In this document: positions 1-8,333 of the stretch, piece after piece | Layout of the letters: each line of letters starts with the position of its first letter | Numbering within the stretch: position 1 is the first letter of the stretch | Assembly (NCBI GenBank): GCA_028695395.1 | Contig: JAQVJB010000063.1 | Location: 1-11,114 of the forward strand | Direction: 5' to 3' | DNA: 11,114 nucleotides | Source: Actinomycetota bacterium | Lineage (GTDB): Bacteria > Actinomycetota > Humimicrobiia > Humimicrobiales > Humimicrobiaceae | Translations under genes and position numbers: made by a program | The notes under the pieces: generated by a model | Seen by the model: the letters and a program-made list of their open reading frames with translations, nothing else | Database searches by the model: none | Told to the model about the DNA's origin: nothing

Positions 1-372
1 GTTTCAGGAGGAAGAGGTGTAGGCGGTCCGGATAATTTTGCTGTATTAAAGGAACTTGCCGATACCCTCGGAGGTGCAGTCGGGGCATCGAGGGCGGCAG
101 TTGATAATGAGTGGATATCTTATCCTCACCAGATAGGACAGACTGGAAAGACAGTTAACCCCAAGCTTTATATAGCTTGCGGCATTTCAGGAGCTATACA
201 GCATCTTGCAGGAATGCAGACAGCTGACAGGATAATTGCAATAAACAAAGACTCCAATGCGCCTATATTTAAAGTTGCTCATCTTGGGATAGTCGGTGAT
301 ATCTTTGAAGTGATTCCAGAACTTGTAAAAAAATTAAAAACAGAAAAATCAACAGGAAAGAAAAAAAATTGA
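1..372 (+). CDS. etfA: Electron transfer flavoprotein alpha subunit (3' end only)
   Basis: This is the last 123 codons of an ORF that enters from the left edge and ends in TGA at 370-372. It encodes the C-terminal FAD-binding domain of ETF alpha. Family motifs are visible in order: SGGRGVGGPDNF at the very start, GASRAAVDNEW, IGQTGKTV, CGISGAIQH and INKDSNAPIF. In the family this domain holds the FAD that passes electrons between acyl-CoA dehydrogenases or similar flavoenzymes and downstream acceptors, in a heterodimer with EtfB. The gene is the first visible member of the fatty-acid operon, and its stop overlaps the fabZ start. EtfB and the partner dehydrogenase would be expected upstream but cannot be seen. 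The C-terminus is a short lysine-rich tail. Identification is firm; its electron partner is unknown. Confidence 0.93.
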   Translation, partial: VSGGRGVGGPDNFAVLKELADTLGGAVGASRAAVDNEWISYPHQIGQTGKTVNPKLYIACGISGAIQHLAGMQTADRIIAINKDSNAPIFKVAHLGIVGDIFEVIPELVKKLKTEKSTGKKKN

Positions 373-797
373 CAGTTTTAAATAAAGAAGAAATAAAAAA
401 AATAATTCCTCATAGGGAGCCGTTTTTATTTATAGACATGATAAATGAAGTGATACCGGGAAAATTCGTCAGTGCCACAAAGGACGTAAATGCTGATGAA
501 TATTATTTTAAAGGTCATTTTCCCGGAAATCCTGTAATGCCCGGAGTCGTGCTTATTGAAACAATGGCACAGGCCGGAGCTGTTTCACTTCTTTTGATGG
601 AAGAATATAAAGGAAAACTAGTTTTGTTTGCAGGAATAGAAAAGGCCCGGTTTAAAAGAATAGTAAGACCGGGTGATACATTGAAAATAGAATCAAATAT
701 TCTTAGCATGAGGAGGAATATTGGAAAAGCAGAGGCAAAAGCTGTAGTTGAAGGTGAATTGGCATGCAGTGCTGAATTATTATTTTTTATTAATTGA
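369..797 (+). CDS. fabZ: 3-hydroxyacyl-[acyl-carrier-protein] dehydratase FabZ
   Basis: This 142-residue protein has the normal FabZ length. It dehydrates (3R)-hydroxyacyl-ACP to trans-2-enoyl-ACP in the cytosolic type II elongation cycle. The hot-dog-fold signature HFPGNPVMPGV supplies catalytic His50, and the helix LIETMAQAG supplies Glu64. PHREPFLFID near residues 14-23 is the usual N-terminal motif. The start is TTG at 369, which overlaps the etfA stop as TTGA. A good Shine-Dalgarno (AGGAAAG, 354-360) lies 8 nt upstream, and the next in-frame ATG would delete conserved residues, so TTG is the likely start. The overlap suggests translational coupling to etfA. A 27-bp gap follows before fabD. 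I see no sign of FabA-type isomerase activity. Confidence 0.96.
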   Translation: MTVLNKEEIKKIIPHREPFLFIDMINEVIPGKFVSATKDVNADEYYFKGHFPGNPVMPGVVLIETMAQAGAVSLLLMEEYKGKLVLFAGIEKARFKRIVRPGDTLKIESNILSMRRNIGKAEAKAVVEGELACSAELLFFIN

Positions 798-824
798 GAT
801 TGTTTAAAAGGATTTATAAATCAA

Positions 825-1817
825 ATGGTATACGAAAACAAAGATGCCGGAAAAGACAAAAAAATAGTTCTCATGTTCCCCGGACAGGGCTCACAGTATA
901 TCGGAATGGGTATGGAGCTTGCTTTATCGGATAGTAAAACCAGCGCTTATTTTGAAAAAGCTTCAGAGAAGTTATCGATTGATATTTTAAAAATAATAGC
1001 CGGTGACAGTAAAGATGGTACAGAACTAACACAAACTTTTTTCAGCCAGGTAAGTATTTTTACCCTCAGTGCTGCAATAAATGATTATATTTTTAATGAT
1101 ATGGAAAAAACCAGGAAAGACATACTTTGCTGCATGGGGCACAGCCTTGGTGATTACAGTGCTCTTTTGTCATCCGGTTATTTTAATTTTGATAATGGCC
1201 TTGAGGTGGTAGCCAGAAGAGCCGAGATGATGGAAAAAACGAACAGGGAGGCCGAAGGCATGATGGCAGCCATAATCGGCATTACAATAGAAGAAGCAGA
1301 GCTTCATATAGCAGAGTCCGAAGAAGATGTATATCTGGCAAATTATAATGATTATAAGCAGATAGTGATAACAGGACTGAAAAAAAATGTTGAAAAGTTT
1401 ATTGTTTTTTTAACAAGCAGAAGCAGTGCAAAAATAATTCCTCTTAAGGTAAAAACTGCATCCCACTGTCCATTAATGAAGCCAGTATCTGAAAAACTCT
1501 ATGATTATTTATCAAAATTTCCTGCAGGCAGTTTAAAAACAGACTTTTTTTCTACTTCAGAAAAAGCATTCTGCATAGAAAAAAATATTCCCCAGGTTCT
1601 GTCCGGACAGCTTATTAAGACAATAAACTGGTTTGAAAGCATAGAATATCTGCTGAAATCAAATGCGGAAATATTCATCGAATTAGGTCCGGGAAAAGTA
1701 CTTTCAAATCTGGTCAGAAGAATATCCCGTAAAAACAATAAAGAAGTAAAAATATTTGATACTGACAGTCTTGAAAGCATAAATAATTTAAAAAATTTTT
1801 TAATTGGAAGGTCATAG
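825..1817 (+). CDS. fabD: Malonyl-CoA:ACP transacylase FabD
   Basis: FabD moves malonyl groups from CoA to acyl carrier protein, giving the extender unit for FabF. At 330 residues it is slightly longer than typical (about 310), through a charged N-terminal extension of about 12 residues. GQGSQ lies at 20-24 (oxyanion region). The nucleophile motif GHSLG is at 105-109 with Ser107; Asp rather than the common Glu follows it. RRAEMM supplies the carboxylate-binding Arg near 131-132, TASHCPL gives catalytic His214, and ELGPGKVLSNL is at 287-296. The best Shine-Dalgarno, AAGGA at 808-812, is about 12 nt from ATG 825, a little far. The stop TAG is followed at once by the fabG ATG. Product and role are secure from the active-site set. 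Confidence 0.95.
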   Translation: MVYENKDAGKDKKIVLMFPGQGSQYIGMGMELALSDSKTSAYFEKASEKLSIDILKIIAGDSKDGTELTQTFFSQVSIFTLSAAINDYIFNDMEKTRKDILCCMGHSLGDYSALLSSGYFNFDNGLEVVARRAEMMEKTNREAEGMMAAIIGITIEEAELHIAESEEDVYLANYNDYKQIVITGLKKNVEKFIVFLTSRSSAKIIPLKVKTASHCPLMKPVSEKLYDYLSKFPAGSLKTDFFSTSEKAFCIEKNIPQVLSGQLIKTINWFESIEYLLKSNAEIFIELGPGKVLSNLVRRISRKNNKEVKIFDTDSLESINNLKNFLIGRS

Positions 1818-2564
1818 ATGAAACTTAAGAATCAAGTAAGCATAGTAACAGGGGGTTCCTGCGGAATAGGTAGAGATATATGCAGGATATTCTTATCTGA
1901 AGGTTCCGATGTTGCGATTATGGATATTAATAAGGATGAAGGTTTTAAGACAATAGATAAATTTAAAGATGAATATCCGGATAGAAATGTATTATTCGTT
2001 AATTCAGATATTTCAGATGATGTTTCCGTTGAAAAAAGTATAAATGATATCCATGAGAGATTTGGAAGAATAGATATTCTTGTAAATAATGCAGGAATAA
2101 CAAAAGATAATCTCCTTTTAAGAATGTCTCTTAAAGAATTTAAGGAAGTATTAGAGATAAATCTGATAGGTACATTTATTTGCTGCAAGGCAGTTTCAAA
2201 ATATATGGTAAAACAAAAGTACGGAAGAATTATAAATATTTCATCTGTTATAGGGATTAGGGGAAATGCAGGACAGTGCAATTATGCTGCATCCAAAGCA
2301 GGTGTAATAGGATTTACCAAATCACTTGCAAAGGAACTTGCAAGCAGAAATATAAATGTAAACGCAATTGCTCCCGGATTTATAAAAACGGATATGACGG
2401 AAAAACTGGATGATAAATATAAAGGTAAGATAATCGAAATGATCCCTTCTGGAAAATTAGGCACTACTGTTGACGTTGCGAAGGCCGCACTTTTTCTTGC
2501 AAGTGAAGATTCAGATTATATCACCGGCAGCGTTATTAAGATTGATGGAGGTATGGCTATATGA
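1818..2564 (+). CDS. fabG: 3-oxoacyl-[ACP] reductase FabG, predicted NADH-preferring
   Basis: This 248-residue short-chain dehydrogenase catalyses the ketoreduction step of chain elongation. The Rossmann glycine motif TGGSCGIG is at 11-18, NNAG at 90-93, and the catalytic tetrad is Asn115, Ser143, Tyr156 and Lys160 (NYAASK). The Shine-Dalgarno GGAAGG at 1806-1811 sits 6 nt before ATG 1818, which abuts the fabD stop. Two positions differ from NADPH-using FabG such as E. coli: Cys15 replaces the Arg before the second glycine, and Asp36 sits at the end of strand beta-2 (VAIMDINKD). An acid there is the classic mark of NAD(H)-binding SDRs, so NADH use is inferred. Its position between fabD and fabF supports a FabG role rather than another SDR. 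The stop overlaps fabF by ATGA. Confidence 0.93.
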   Translation: MKLKNQVSIVTGGSCGIGRDICRIFLSEGSDVAIMDINKDEGFKTIDKFKDEYPDRNVLFVNSDISDDVSVEKSINDIHERFGRIDILVNNAGITKDNLLLRMSLKEFKEVLEINLIGTFICCKAVSKYMVKQKYGRIINISSVIGIRGNAGQCNYAASKAGVIGFTKSLAKELASRNINVNAIAPGFIKTDMTEKLDDKYKGKIIEMIPSGKLGTTVDVAKAALFLASEDSDYITGSVIKIDGGMAI

Positions 2565-3823
2565 GTATGGATAATAATTGTAAAGGCAGAAGAGTTGTTG
2601 TAACAGGAATGGGAACGATAAATCCTATCGGAAAGACATTAAATGAATTCTGGAGCAATCTTTTAAATGGTAAATCGGGGATTTCCAGAATAGATTGTTT
2701 TGACACAGAAAAGATTGATTCTAAGATTGCCGGACAGGTAAGAGATTTTGCTCCGCAGGATTTGATAAATTTCAAGGATTTGAAAAGAATGGACAGATTT
2801 ACCCAGTTTGCTGTAATTGCATCAATAAATGCATTAAAGGATAGCGGTCTTGAAATCAATGAAAATAATAATAAAGATGCAGGTGTTTTTATAGGAAGCG
2901 GCGTAGGAGGTCTTGCAACTATTGAGGAACAGCATAAGAAGCTTCTTGAAAAAGGAGCTGACAGGGTGAGTCCTTTTTTAATACCGATGATGATATGCAA
3001 TATGGCAGCTGCACAGGTATCTATTTTCAGTGGCGCAAAAGGCCCGGTAAATACAACAACAACTGCATGCGCGGCAGGCTCAAATGCGATAGGCGATGCC
3101 TTTGAGCTGATTAAGAGAGGAGCAGCTGACATTATGATTGCGGGAGGGAGTGAAGCTGCAATCACTCCTCTGGGAATGGCAGGTTTTTCTTCCATGCATG
3201 CACTCTCAACAAGAAATGATGAACCTGAAGCAGCATCCAGGCCTTTTGAGAGAGATAGAGATGGATTTGTTATGGGCGAAGGTGCAGGGATTCTTATCCT
3301 TGAAGAGCTTGAGCATGCTTTTCAAAGAGATGCAAAGATATATGCAGAGTTATCAGGCTATGGACTTTCAGGGGAGGCATACCACATAACTGCTCTGGAA
3401 GAATCCGGAGTCAATGTAGCCAGAGCTATGGAAAATTGCCTTAAAGAAGCCGGATTTTCAAAAGAAAAGGTGGGTTATATAAATGCGCACGGAACCTCAA
3501 CTCCTCTAAATGATATTGCTGAAACAAATGCAATTAAACTATATTTTGGCAAACATGCATATAAACTTAATATCAGTTCTACTAAATCAATGCACGGACA
3601 TTGTCTTGGAGCTGCAGGAGCAATAGAATCCATAGCTACTGTTCTTACAGTGTTTAACAGCATAATACCGCCGACGATTAACTATTTTAACCAGGACAAA
3701 AATTGTGATTTGAATTATACACCCAATAAGGCAATAGAAAAAAATATAGATATCGCACTTAAAAATTCAATGGGTTTTGGCGGACACAATGTTACACTTG
3801 CATTCAAACGTTTTAAAGGATAA
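2561..3823 (+). CDS. fabF: 3-oxoacyl-[ACP] synthase II FabF
   Basis: This 420-residue condensing enzyme extends acyl-ACP with malonyl-ACP by decarboxylative Claisen condensation. The Cys-His-His triad with its lysine is complete: Cys170 in TTACAAGS, His310 in NAHGTST, Lys342 and His347 in KSMHGHCLGAAG. All four are offset by +7 from E. coli FabF. Other motifs are VVVTGMGTINPIG near the N-terminus and NSMGFGGHNVTLAFKR near the C-terminus. The start ATG at 2561 overlaps the fabG stop as ATGA, implying coupling. A second ATG two codons on (2567) is equally possible. FabF commonly follows acpP, but here it directly follows fabG and no acpP gene lies between. It is a KAS II type, not the KAS III initiator FabH, which has a Cys-His-Asn triad. 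Confidence 0.96.
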   Translation: MSMDNNCKGRRVVVTGMGTINPIGKTLNEFWSNLLNGKSGISRIDCFDTEKIDSKIAGQVRDFAPQDLINFKDLKRMDRFTQFAVIASINALKDSGLEINENNNKDAGVFIGSGVGGLATIEEQHKKLLEKGADRVSPFLIPMMICNMAAAQVSIFSGAKGPVNTTTTACAAGSNAIGDAFELIKRGAADIMIAGGSEAAITPLGMAGFSSMHALSTRNDEPEAASRPFERDRDGFVMGEGAGILILEELEHAFQRDAKIYAELSGYGLSGEAYHITALEESGVNVARAMENCLKEAGFSKEKVGYINAHGTSTPLNDIAETNAIKLYFGKHAYKLNISSTKSMHGHCLGAAGAIESIATVLTVFNSIIPPTINYFNQDKNCDLNYTPNKAIEKNIDIALKNSMGFGGHNVTLAFKRFKG

Positions 3824-3850
3824 ATAGTATTTTAGAAAAAGTGATTTAAT

Positions 3851-4633
3851 ATGGTTGACAAATTTAAATGTGAAAAATGCAGCACCGAATCAGACAGAAT
3901 TGATTTTATTTCCAATAATAATGTATGCCCTGTCTGCAATAAGCATTATTATCTTGATGCATGGCAAAAACTAAAAATTATTATTGACGAGGGTTCATTT
4001 AGCGAATTGGGCACTGATATAAATTCTTATGATTTTCTTGGTTTTACCGATACGAAAGCATATGGCCATAGAATAAAAGAAGCAAGGGAAAAAACTTATA
4101 TATCAGAGGCAGTAATTGCCGGAAGCGCAAAAATAAATGGAACATGCGTTGCAATAGGTATAATGGATTTTGGATTTATGGGTGGAAGCATGGGAAGTGT
4201 GGTAGGGGAAAGGATAAGGATCCTTTCAGAATATGCAATCAAGGAAAGACTCCCTCTGATAATATTCTGTTCCTCGGGGGGTGCAAGGATGCAGGAAGGA
4301 ATAATTTCTCTTATGCAGATGGCAAAGACTGTATCCTGTATCAGAAGGCTGAAGGAATCAGGCATGCCATACATAAGCGTTATAAATAATCCTACAACCG
4401 GCGGCGTCAGTGCAAGCTTTGCGAGTACAGCAGATATTATTATAGCTGAACCGGAATCACTTTTTTGCTTTGCGGGCCCCCGTGTCGTTAAGCAGACCAT
4501 TAAAAAAGAACTTCCTTCAGATTTCGGTCTTGCAGAACGCAACCTGAGAAATGGGCAGATAGATATGATTGTCAATCGTAATGAAATAAAAGACAGACTT
4601 TCAAGATTAATAAAAATTTTTTTAAAAGCTTAA
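3851..4633 (+). CDS. accD: Acetyl-CoA carboxylase carboxyltransferase beta subunit AccD
   Basis: This is the beta half of the carboxyltransferase that moves CO2 from biotin on BCCP to acetyl-CoA, making malonyl-CoA. The protein is 260 residues, a little short because its N-terminus begins right at the zinc ribbon, with Cys7, Cys10, Cys26 and Cys29 as the four ligands. The crotonase-like core shows GGSMGSVVGE (111-120), the oxyanion motif SSGGARMQEG (141-150), NNPTTGGVSASFA (179-191) and FAGPRVVKQTI (207-217). It starts at ATG 3851, 27 bp after fabF; an in-frame TGA at 3842 rules out an earlier start. The ribosome site is weak, so coupling to fabF may matter. accA follows after 2 bp, the expected partner. 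AccB and AccC are not present here. Confidence 0.95.
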   Translation: MVDKFKCEKCSTESDRIDFISNNNVCPVCNKHYYLDAWQKLKIIIDEGSFSELGTDINSYDFLGFTDTKAYGHRIKEAREKTYISEAVIAGSAKINGTCVAIGIMDFGFMGGSMGSVVGERIRILSEYAIKERLPLIIFCSSGGARMQEGIISLMQMAKTVSCIRRLKESGMPYISVINNPTTGGVSASFASTADIIIAEPESLFCFAGPRVVKQTIKKELPSDFGLAERNLRNGQIDMIVNRNEIKDRLSRLIKIFLKA

Positions 4634-4635
4634 GC

Positions 4636-5592
4636 ATGAATGATAAAAAAGAATCAAATGAACTAATGACCTTAACTGCAAATCTTGAAAAAGCAAACAT
4701 TTTCAAGGGTTTAAATATGCTGTCCAAGTTTAATTTCAGGAATGTAAAATTAAAACTTGCTAATTCCATCAAAAATATAAGAAAAGAAAACCGCCTGGAA
4801 AACAAAGCATGGAAAATGGTAGAGCTATCAAGAAAAGAAGAAAGACCCAAGACAAGAGATTATCTCGAACTTATGCTGGACGACTTTATCCCATTGTCGG
4901 GAGACAGGCTTTTTGGAGAAGATAAATCGATTATTGCGGGTTTTGGAAAAATCAAAAACAAAAGTGTTGCAGTAATCGGACATAATAAAGGTAAAAACAT
5001 AAAAGAGAGGCTGGAATATAATTTTGGAATGCCCAATCCTCAGGGTTATAGAAAAGCTATGAGGGTAATGTCTTTAGCCGAAAGATTAAGTATACCTCTT
5101 ATAACAATAATCGATACCCCAGGCGCTAATCCTGCAATAGAGGCAGAAGATCTAGGCCAGGCTTCTGCAATAGCTAATAGTATTGAGTTTATGTTCAAAT
5201 TAAAAATCCCTGTAATTGTTATTTTTATAGGTGAGGGAGGAAGCGGAGGAGCCCTGGCTCTTGCAATAGGTAATTATATTATCATGCTTGAGAATTCTAC
5301 ATATTCAGTGATTTCTCCGGAAGGCTGTGCTGCGATATTGTGGAAAGATCAGGGTGCGATAAAAAGAGCTGCGGCAACCCTGAAGCTGACCGCAAAAGAT
5401 CTTTTGGAACTAAAAGTCATTGATAAAATCATAAGAGAGCCTTTTGGAGGCGCACATAATTCACCTGAAAGAGCAGCAAGAATATTAAAAAAACATATTG
5501 AAAATAAAATTGAAGAGCTTTCTCAGATAAATGGTGAACAATTGGTAAAAATGAGATATAAAAAATTCGAGGGTTTTGGCTTTTATGAATAA
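4636..5592 (+). CDS. accA: Acetyl-CoA carboxylase carboxyltransferase alpha subunit AccA
   Basis: AccA is the alpha half of the carboxyltransferase and pairs with AccD in an alpha2-beta2 complex. Its 318 residues match the family. Conserved blocks are AWKMVELSRKEERPKTRDY (58-76), LFGEDKSIIAGFG (92-104), MPNPQGYRKAMR (132-143), IIDTPGANPAIEAEDLGQ (158-175), the glycine-rich oxyanion segment GEGGSGGALALAIGN (199-213) and SPEGCAAILWKD (227-238). The first 55 residues are poorly conserved and lysine-rich and lack the usual LDFE-type helix motif. ATG 4636 lies 2 bp after the accD stop with little Shine-Dalgarno, so translational coupling is likely, fitting equal subunit amounts. It is the last + strand gene of the operon and faces the kinase gene 17 bp downstream. 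Confidence 0.95.
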   Translation: MNDKKESNELMTLTANLEKANIFKGLNMLSKFNFRNVKLKLANSIKNIRKENRLENKAWKMVELSRKEERPKTRDYLELMLDDFIPLSGDRLFGEDKSIIAGFGKIKNKSVAVIGHNKGKNIKERLEYNFGMPNPQGYRKAMRVMSLAERLSIPLITIIDTPGANPAIEAEDLGQASAIANSIEFMFKLKIPVIVIFIGEGGSGGALALAIGNYIIMLENSTYSVISPEGCAAILWKDQGAIKRAAATLKLTAKDLLELKVIDKIIREPFGGAHNSPERAARILKKHIENKIEELSQINGEQLVKMRYKKFEGFGFYE

Positions 5593-5609
5593 GTAAAATA
5601 ACTGGTTTA
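5593..5609. other. 17-bp convergent junction between accA and the kinase gene
   Basis: The stops of accA (+) and the PASTA kinase (-) are separated by only 17 bp. I see just a weak AT-only inverted repeat, TAACT (5599-5603) with AGTTA (5612-5616), and no GC stem followed by a T-tract on either strand. Transcripts from both sides may overlap, or termination may be Rho-dependent. Confidence 0.6.
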
Positions 5610-7520
5610 TTAGTTACCCACGATTAAAAGCATTTTTTCTGATTGAGAGATAAAGTTACCGCTTTCCGGGTATTGGGACAGAACGACATTTTTCTGTATG
5701 CTGTGCATAACTGCAGAATATCCTATTTCATAATTTATACCCATGCTTTCAAGAATAGAAACAGCATTTTCAAGATTAAGTTTTGTAATATCTGGCACTT
5801 CTAACATTTCTTCAATGGTGGAAATAAAAACTTTTACAATACTTCCATAAGAGGCCTCTGCTCCCGGAGCAGGATAAGTATTGACTACTGTACCGGGGGT
5901 CAACGTACCTTCAGGGATTTTTTCGGTGATTATTTCAAAACCCAGAGACTCAAGTGAAGATAATGCAAACATGATGTCATATCCTTTTAAATCAGGGACA
6001 AGTACCATTTCTTTTCCTGAGCTCACAAAAAGAATTATTTTTTCATCTAAATCAGCACTTTTAAAGTGGGCAGGTTCATGTTTTATAATTACATCTTTCT
6101 GGAAAAAATCAGATGGTTCCCATTTCAAGTCCAGGTTTTCAAATCCCAAATCATTAAGTATTTTTCGACCTTCCTCAATATTTATTCCCATAAGATTAGG
6201 CAATATGGCTGATGAAGCCTCTTTTCGGCCTTTACTTATTACGACCTTTATTTCAGTATTTTCTTTAGCAGCAATGCCTTCGACCGGGTCCTGATTTATT
6301 ATATATCCTTCAGGTATATCATTGCTGAACTCTTCACCATCTGCTGATATTTTAAGGTTTATTGACTGCAGCATCTTTTCAGCACTGAAGTATTCCATAT
6401 TCGTGAGCGAAGGTACAATAACAGGTTCCTCCTGATTTTTTAGCATGCTGTTATTTATAAGAGCCCATATGGAAATAGCCATAAAAATAGCTAAAAAAGG
6501 AAGAAGTATCGACCAGGTAAGTATAAGCTTTTTTTTATCTTTTCTTTCCGATGATTCTTTGAAAGCCACATCTTCTTTCTCATTATCCGCATATTCCTTT
6601 TTCTTTTCGCCTGCTTTGGGAGCAAATTTAAAATAACCTATTTTCCTTATAACGCTTTTTTGTTTTGAAACTTCCTTTTCTTTTTTTTCTTCATCTGCAA
6701 GAGGCTTGCCCTTAAGGAAATTTATTAAATCAGACTTTAAGTCGGCAGCACTTTCATATCGTTTTAAGGGATTCTTCTGAAGACATTTAAGCACAATTTT
6801 TTCAATTTTTTCCGGTATTTCAGGAACAAGTATTGAAGGTTTTATTGGCTTTTCATTTATATGCTTAAGGCTGATGTCTATTGAATTTTCGCCCCTGAAA
6901 GGAACATCTGCAGTAAGCATTTCATAAATTACTATTCCAAGCGAATAAAGGTCAGTTGAATAACTTAAAATTTTTCCTTGAGCCTGCTCAGGGGATATAT
7001 AATAAGATGTACCTAAAATATTTATTGTCTTTGTATTGTCTTCAAGAAGAGACTTAGCAATGCCGAAATCAGTTATTTTAAGAGTACCATCTGTAGTTAC
7101 AATAATATTCTGAGGCTTTATGTCCCTGTGAATCAAGTTGTTTTTATGGGCGACTTCAAGGGCATTACATATCTGTACAGAATACCTGGCAGCGGTTATC
7201 GGATTAATTATTCCCTGTTTTTCTATAATCTCTGCAAGGCTCAGACCTTCAACATATTCCATACAGATAAAATAAGAGTTTTCAACCTGGCCCCAGTCAA
7301 ATATTGCTACTATGTTTGGGTCATTAAGCCTGGCAAGTATCTGAGCTTCTTTTTTAAATCTTACAACGAAATTTCTATCGTTTGCATAAAAGCGGGATAA
7401 AATCTTAATAGCTACTTTTCTATGAAGTTTTATATCATTTGCCAGGTATACATCAGCAGAACCGCCGGTGCCTATCTTTTCAACTATTTCATATCTATCT
7501 GCAAGAACTGATCCTATCAT
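5610..7520 (-). CDS. prkC: PASTA-domain membrane Ser/Thr protein kinase (PrkC/StkP/PknB family)
   Basis: This 636-residue protein is a Hanks-type kinase that in its family senses muropeptides or lipid II and phosphorylates cell-wall, division and translation proteins. The cytoplasmic kinase domain (about 10-270) is intact: glycine loop IGTGGSADVY (16-25), VAIK Lys39, helix-C Glu58, HRDIKPQN (131-138, Asp133), DFG (151-153), an activation loop with Thr163, Thr165 and Thr171, then SPEQA (176-180). A charged juxtamembrane linker (about 275-330) precedes one membrane helix (about 332-355). Four PASTA repeats follow, roughly 367-430, 438-502, 506-567 and 573-636, expected outside the cell. ATG 7520 is 14 bp after the PP2C stop, with only a weak AAGAAAA ribosome site. 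The pair reads as one operon with the phosphatase first. No division or peptidoglycan genes adjoin it here, so targets are unknown. Confidence 0.95.
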   Translation of the reverse strand: MIGSVLADRYEIVEKIGTGGSADVYLANDIKLHRKVAIKILSRFYANDRNFVVRFKKEAQILARLNDPNIVAIFDWGQVENSYFICMEYVEGLSLAEIIEKQGIINPITAARYSVQICNALEVAHKNNLIHRDIKPQNIIVTTDGTLKITDFGIAKSLLEDNTKTINILGTSYYISPEQAQGKILSYSTDLYSLGIVIYEMLTADVPFRGENSIDISLKHINEKPIKPSILVPEIPEKIEKIVLKCLQKNPLKRYESAADLKSDLINFLKGKPLADEEKKEKEVSKQKSVIRKIGYFKFAPKAGEKKKEYADNEKEDVAFKESSERKDKKKLILTWSILLPFLAIFMAISIWALINNSMLKNQEEPVIVPSLTNMEYFSAEKMLQSINLKISADGEEFSNDIPEGYIINQDPVEGIAAKENTEIKVVISKGRKEASSAILPNLMGINIEEGRKILNDLGFENLDLKWEPSDFFQKDVIIKHEPAHFKSADLDEKIILFVSSGKEMVLVPDLKGYDIMFALSSLESLGFEIITEKIPEGTLTPGTVVNTYPAPGAEASYGSIVKVFISTIEEMLEVPDITKLNLENAVSILESMGINYEIGYSAVMHSIQKNVVLSQYPESGNFISQSEKMLLIVGN

Positions 7521-7534
7521 AATACAGTTTTCTT

Positions 7535-8326
7535 TTAATTCTTTATGACAATGACAGTAATATTATCATTGCCTCCATTTTTAATTGCTTTTTTTACCAG
7601 GTTTTCTGCTATTTCCCTCGGACTTTTGCTTTTTGATTTATCTAAAATCTTTCTGATTGAGTCATCATATACCATTGAACTTAAACCGTCAGAACAAATG
7701 AAGATGATGTCGTTCTTTAAAAGATCAAACTTGAAACATTCAAGGCTTGATATATCATTTTCACCAATGATACCTGTAAGATAATTTTTCTGGGGATGTG
7801 TAAATAATTCCTCATAAGTTATTGCGCCTTTTTTATAAAGAGCAAAAACAAAAGTATGGTCTTCTGTTAAAAGACTGAGCTCAGAATTTCTGTATAAATA
7901 AAGCCGGCTGTCTCCCACGTGGGCTACGTAGCATTTTTCATTTTTTATAAATAAACATGTAAATGTAGTTCCCATACCGCTATATTCTTCATTTTCAAGT
8001 CCCATTTTATATATCTTAGTATTAGCATATTCTATGCTTTCAACCATCATTTTCTGGATTTCATCAGCATTGCTGTTTTTTGATATTTTTTTTGAAATGT
8101 TATTTGCCTTTTCTATCTGTATTGCCTTGCCATTAGCTTCAGGCTTGTTTGATAGAAGACTTTGAAAATGTTCAACAAAATAAGTTATTGCATACTTGCT
8201 GGCTACTTCGCCAGCATTATGTCCTCCCATACCGTCAGCAACTATCAGCAGGTCTTTTTCTGCATAGTAGCTGTCTTCATTGGAGGACCTGAATTTTCCT
8301 ATATCACTTAATGCATAATATTCCAT
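7535..8326 (-). CDS. prpC: PP2C-family Ser/Thr protein phosphatase (Stp/PrpC type)
   Basis: This metal-dependent phosphatase is expected to reverse phosphorylation by the neighbouring PASTA kinase. From the chosen start it has 263 residues with no membrane segment. The motifs appear in order: SNEDSYY (Asp18), VADGMGGHNAGEVAS (Asp31, metal binding), GMGTTFTCLF, AHVGDSRLYLYR, LTEDHTF, ICSDGLSSMV and GGNDNITVIVI. Starts at 8380 (TTG) or 8335 (ATG) are possible, but similarity to the family begins at MEYYALSDIGKFRSSNED. A TATAAT box (8334-8339 on this strand) lies exactly 7 nt before ATG 8326 and overlaps the 8335 ATG. I therefore prefer 8326 and infer a leaderless mRNA. It is the first gene of the operon with the kinase. 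Confidence 0.93.
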   Translation of the reverse strand: MEYYALSDIGKFRSSNEDSYYAEKDLLIVADGMGGHNAGEVASKYAITYFVEHFQSLLSNKPEANGKAIQIEKANNISKKISKNSNADEIQKMMVESIEYANTKIYKMGLENEEYSGMGTTFTCLFIKNEKCYVAHVGDSRLYLYRNSELSLLTEDHTFVFALYKKGAITYEELFTHPQKNYLTGIIGENDISSLECFKFDLLKNDIIFICSDGLSSMVYDDSIRKILDKSKSKSPREIAENLVKKAIKNGGNDNITVIVIKN

Positions 8327-8333
8327 ATGAAAC

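Noticed and set aside
2557..3195. Long open frame on the - strand across fabF (212 codons)
   Set aside because: It lies wholly opposite fabF, which has a complete catalytic set, and has no domain motifs. It is a shadow frame.
4096..4575. 159-codon - strand frame opposite accD
   Set aside because: Antisense shadow of a clearly coding gene; no ribosome site or recognisable motif.
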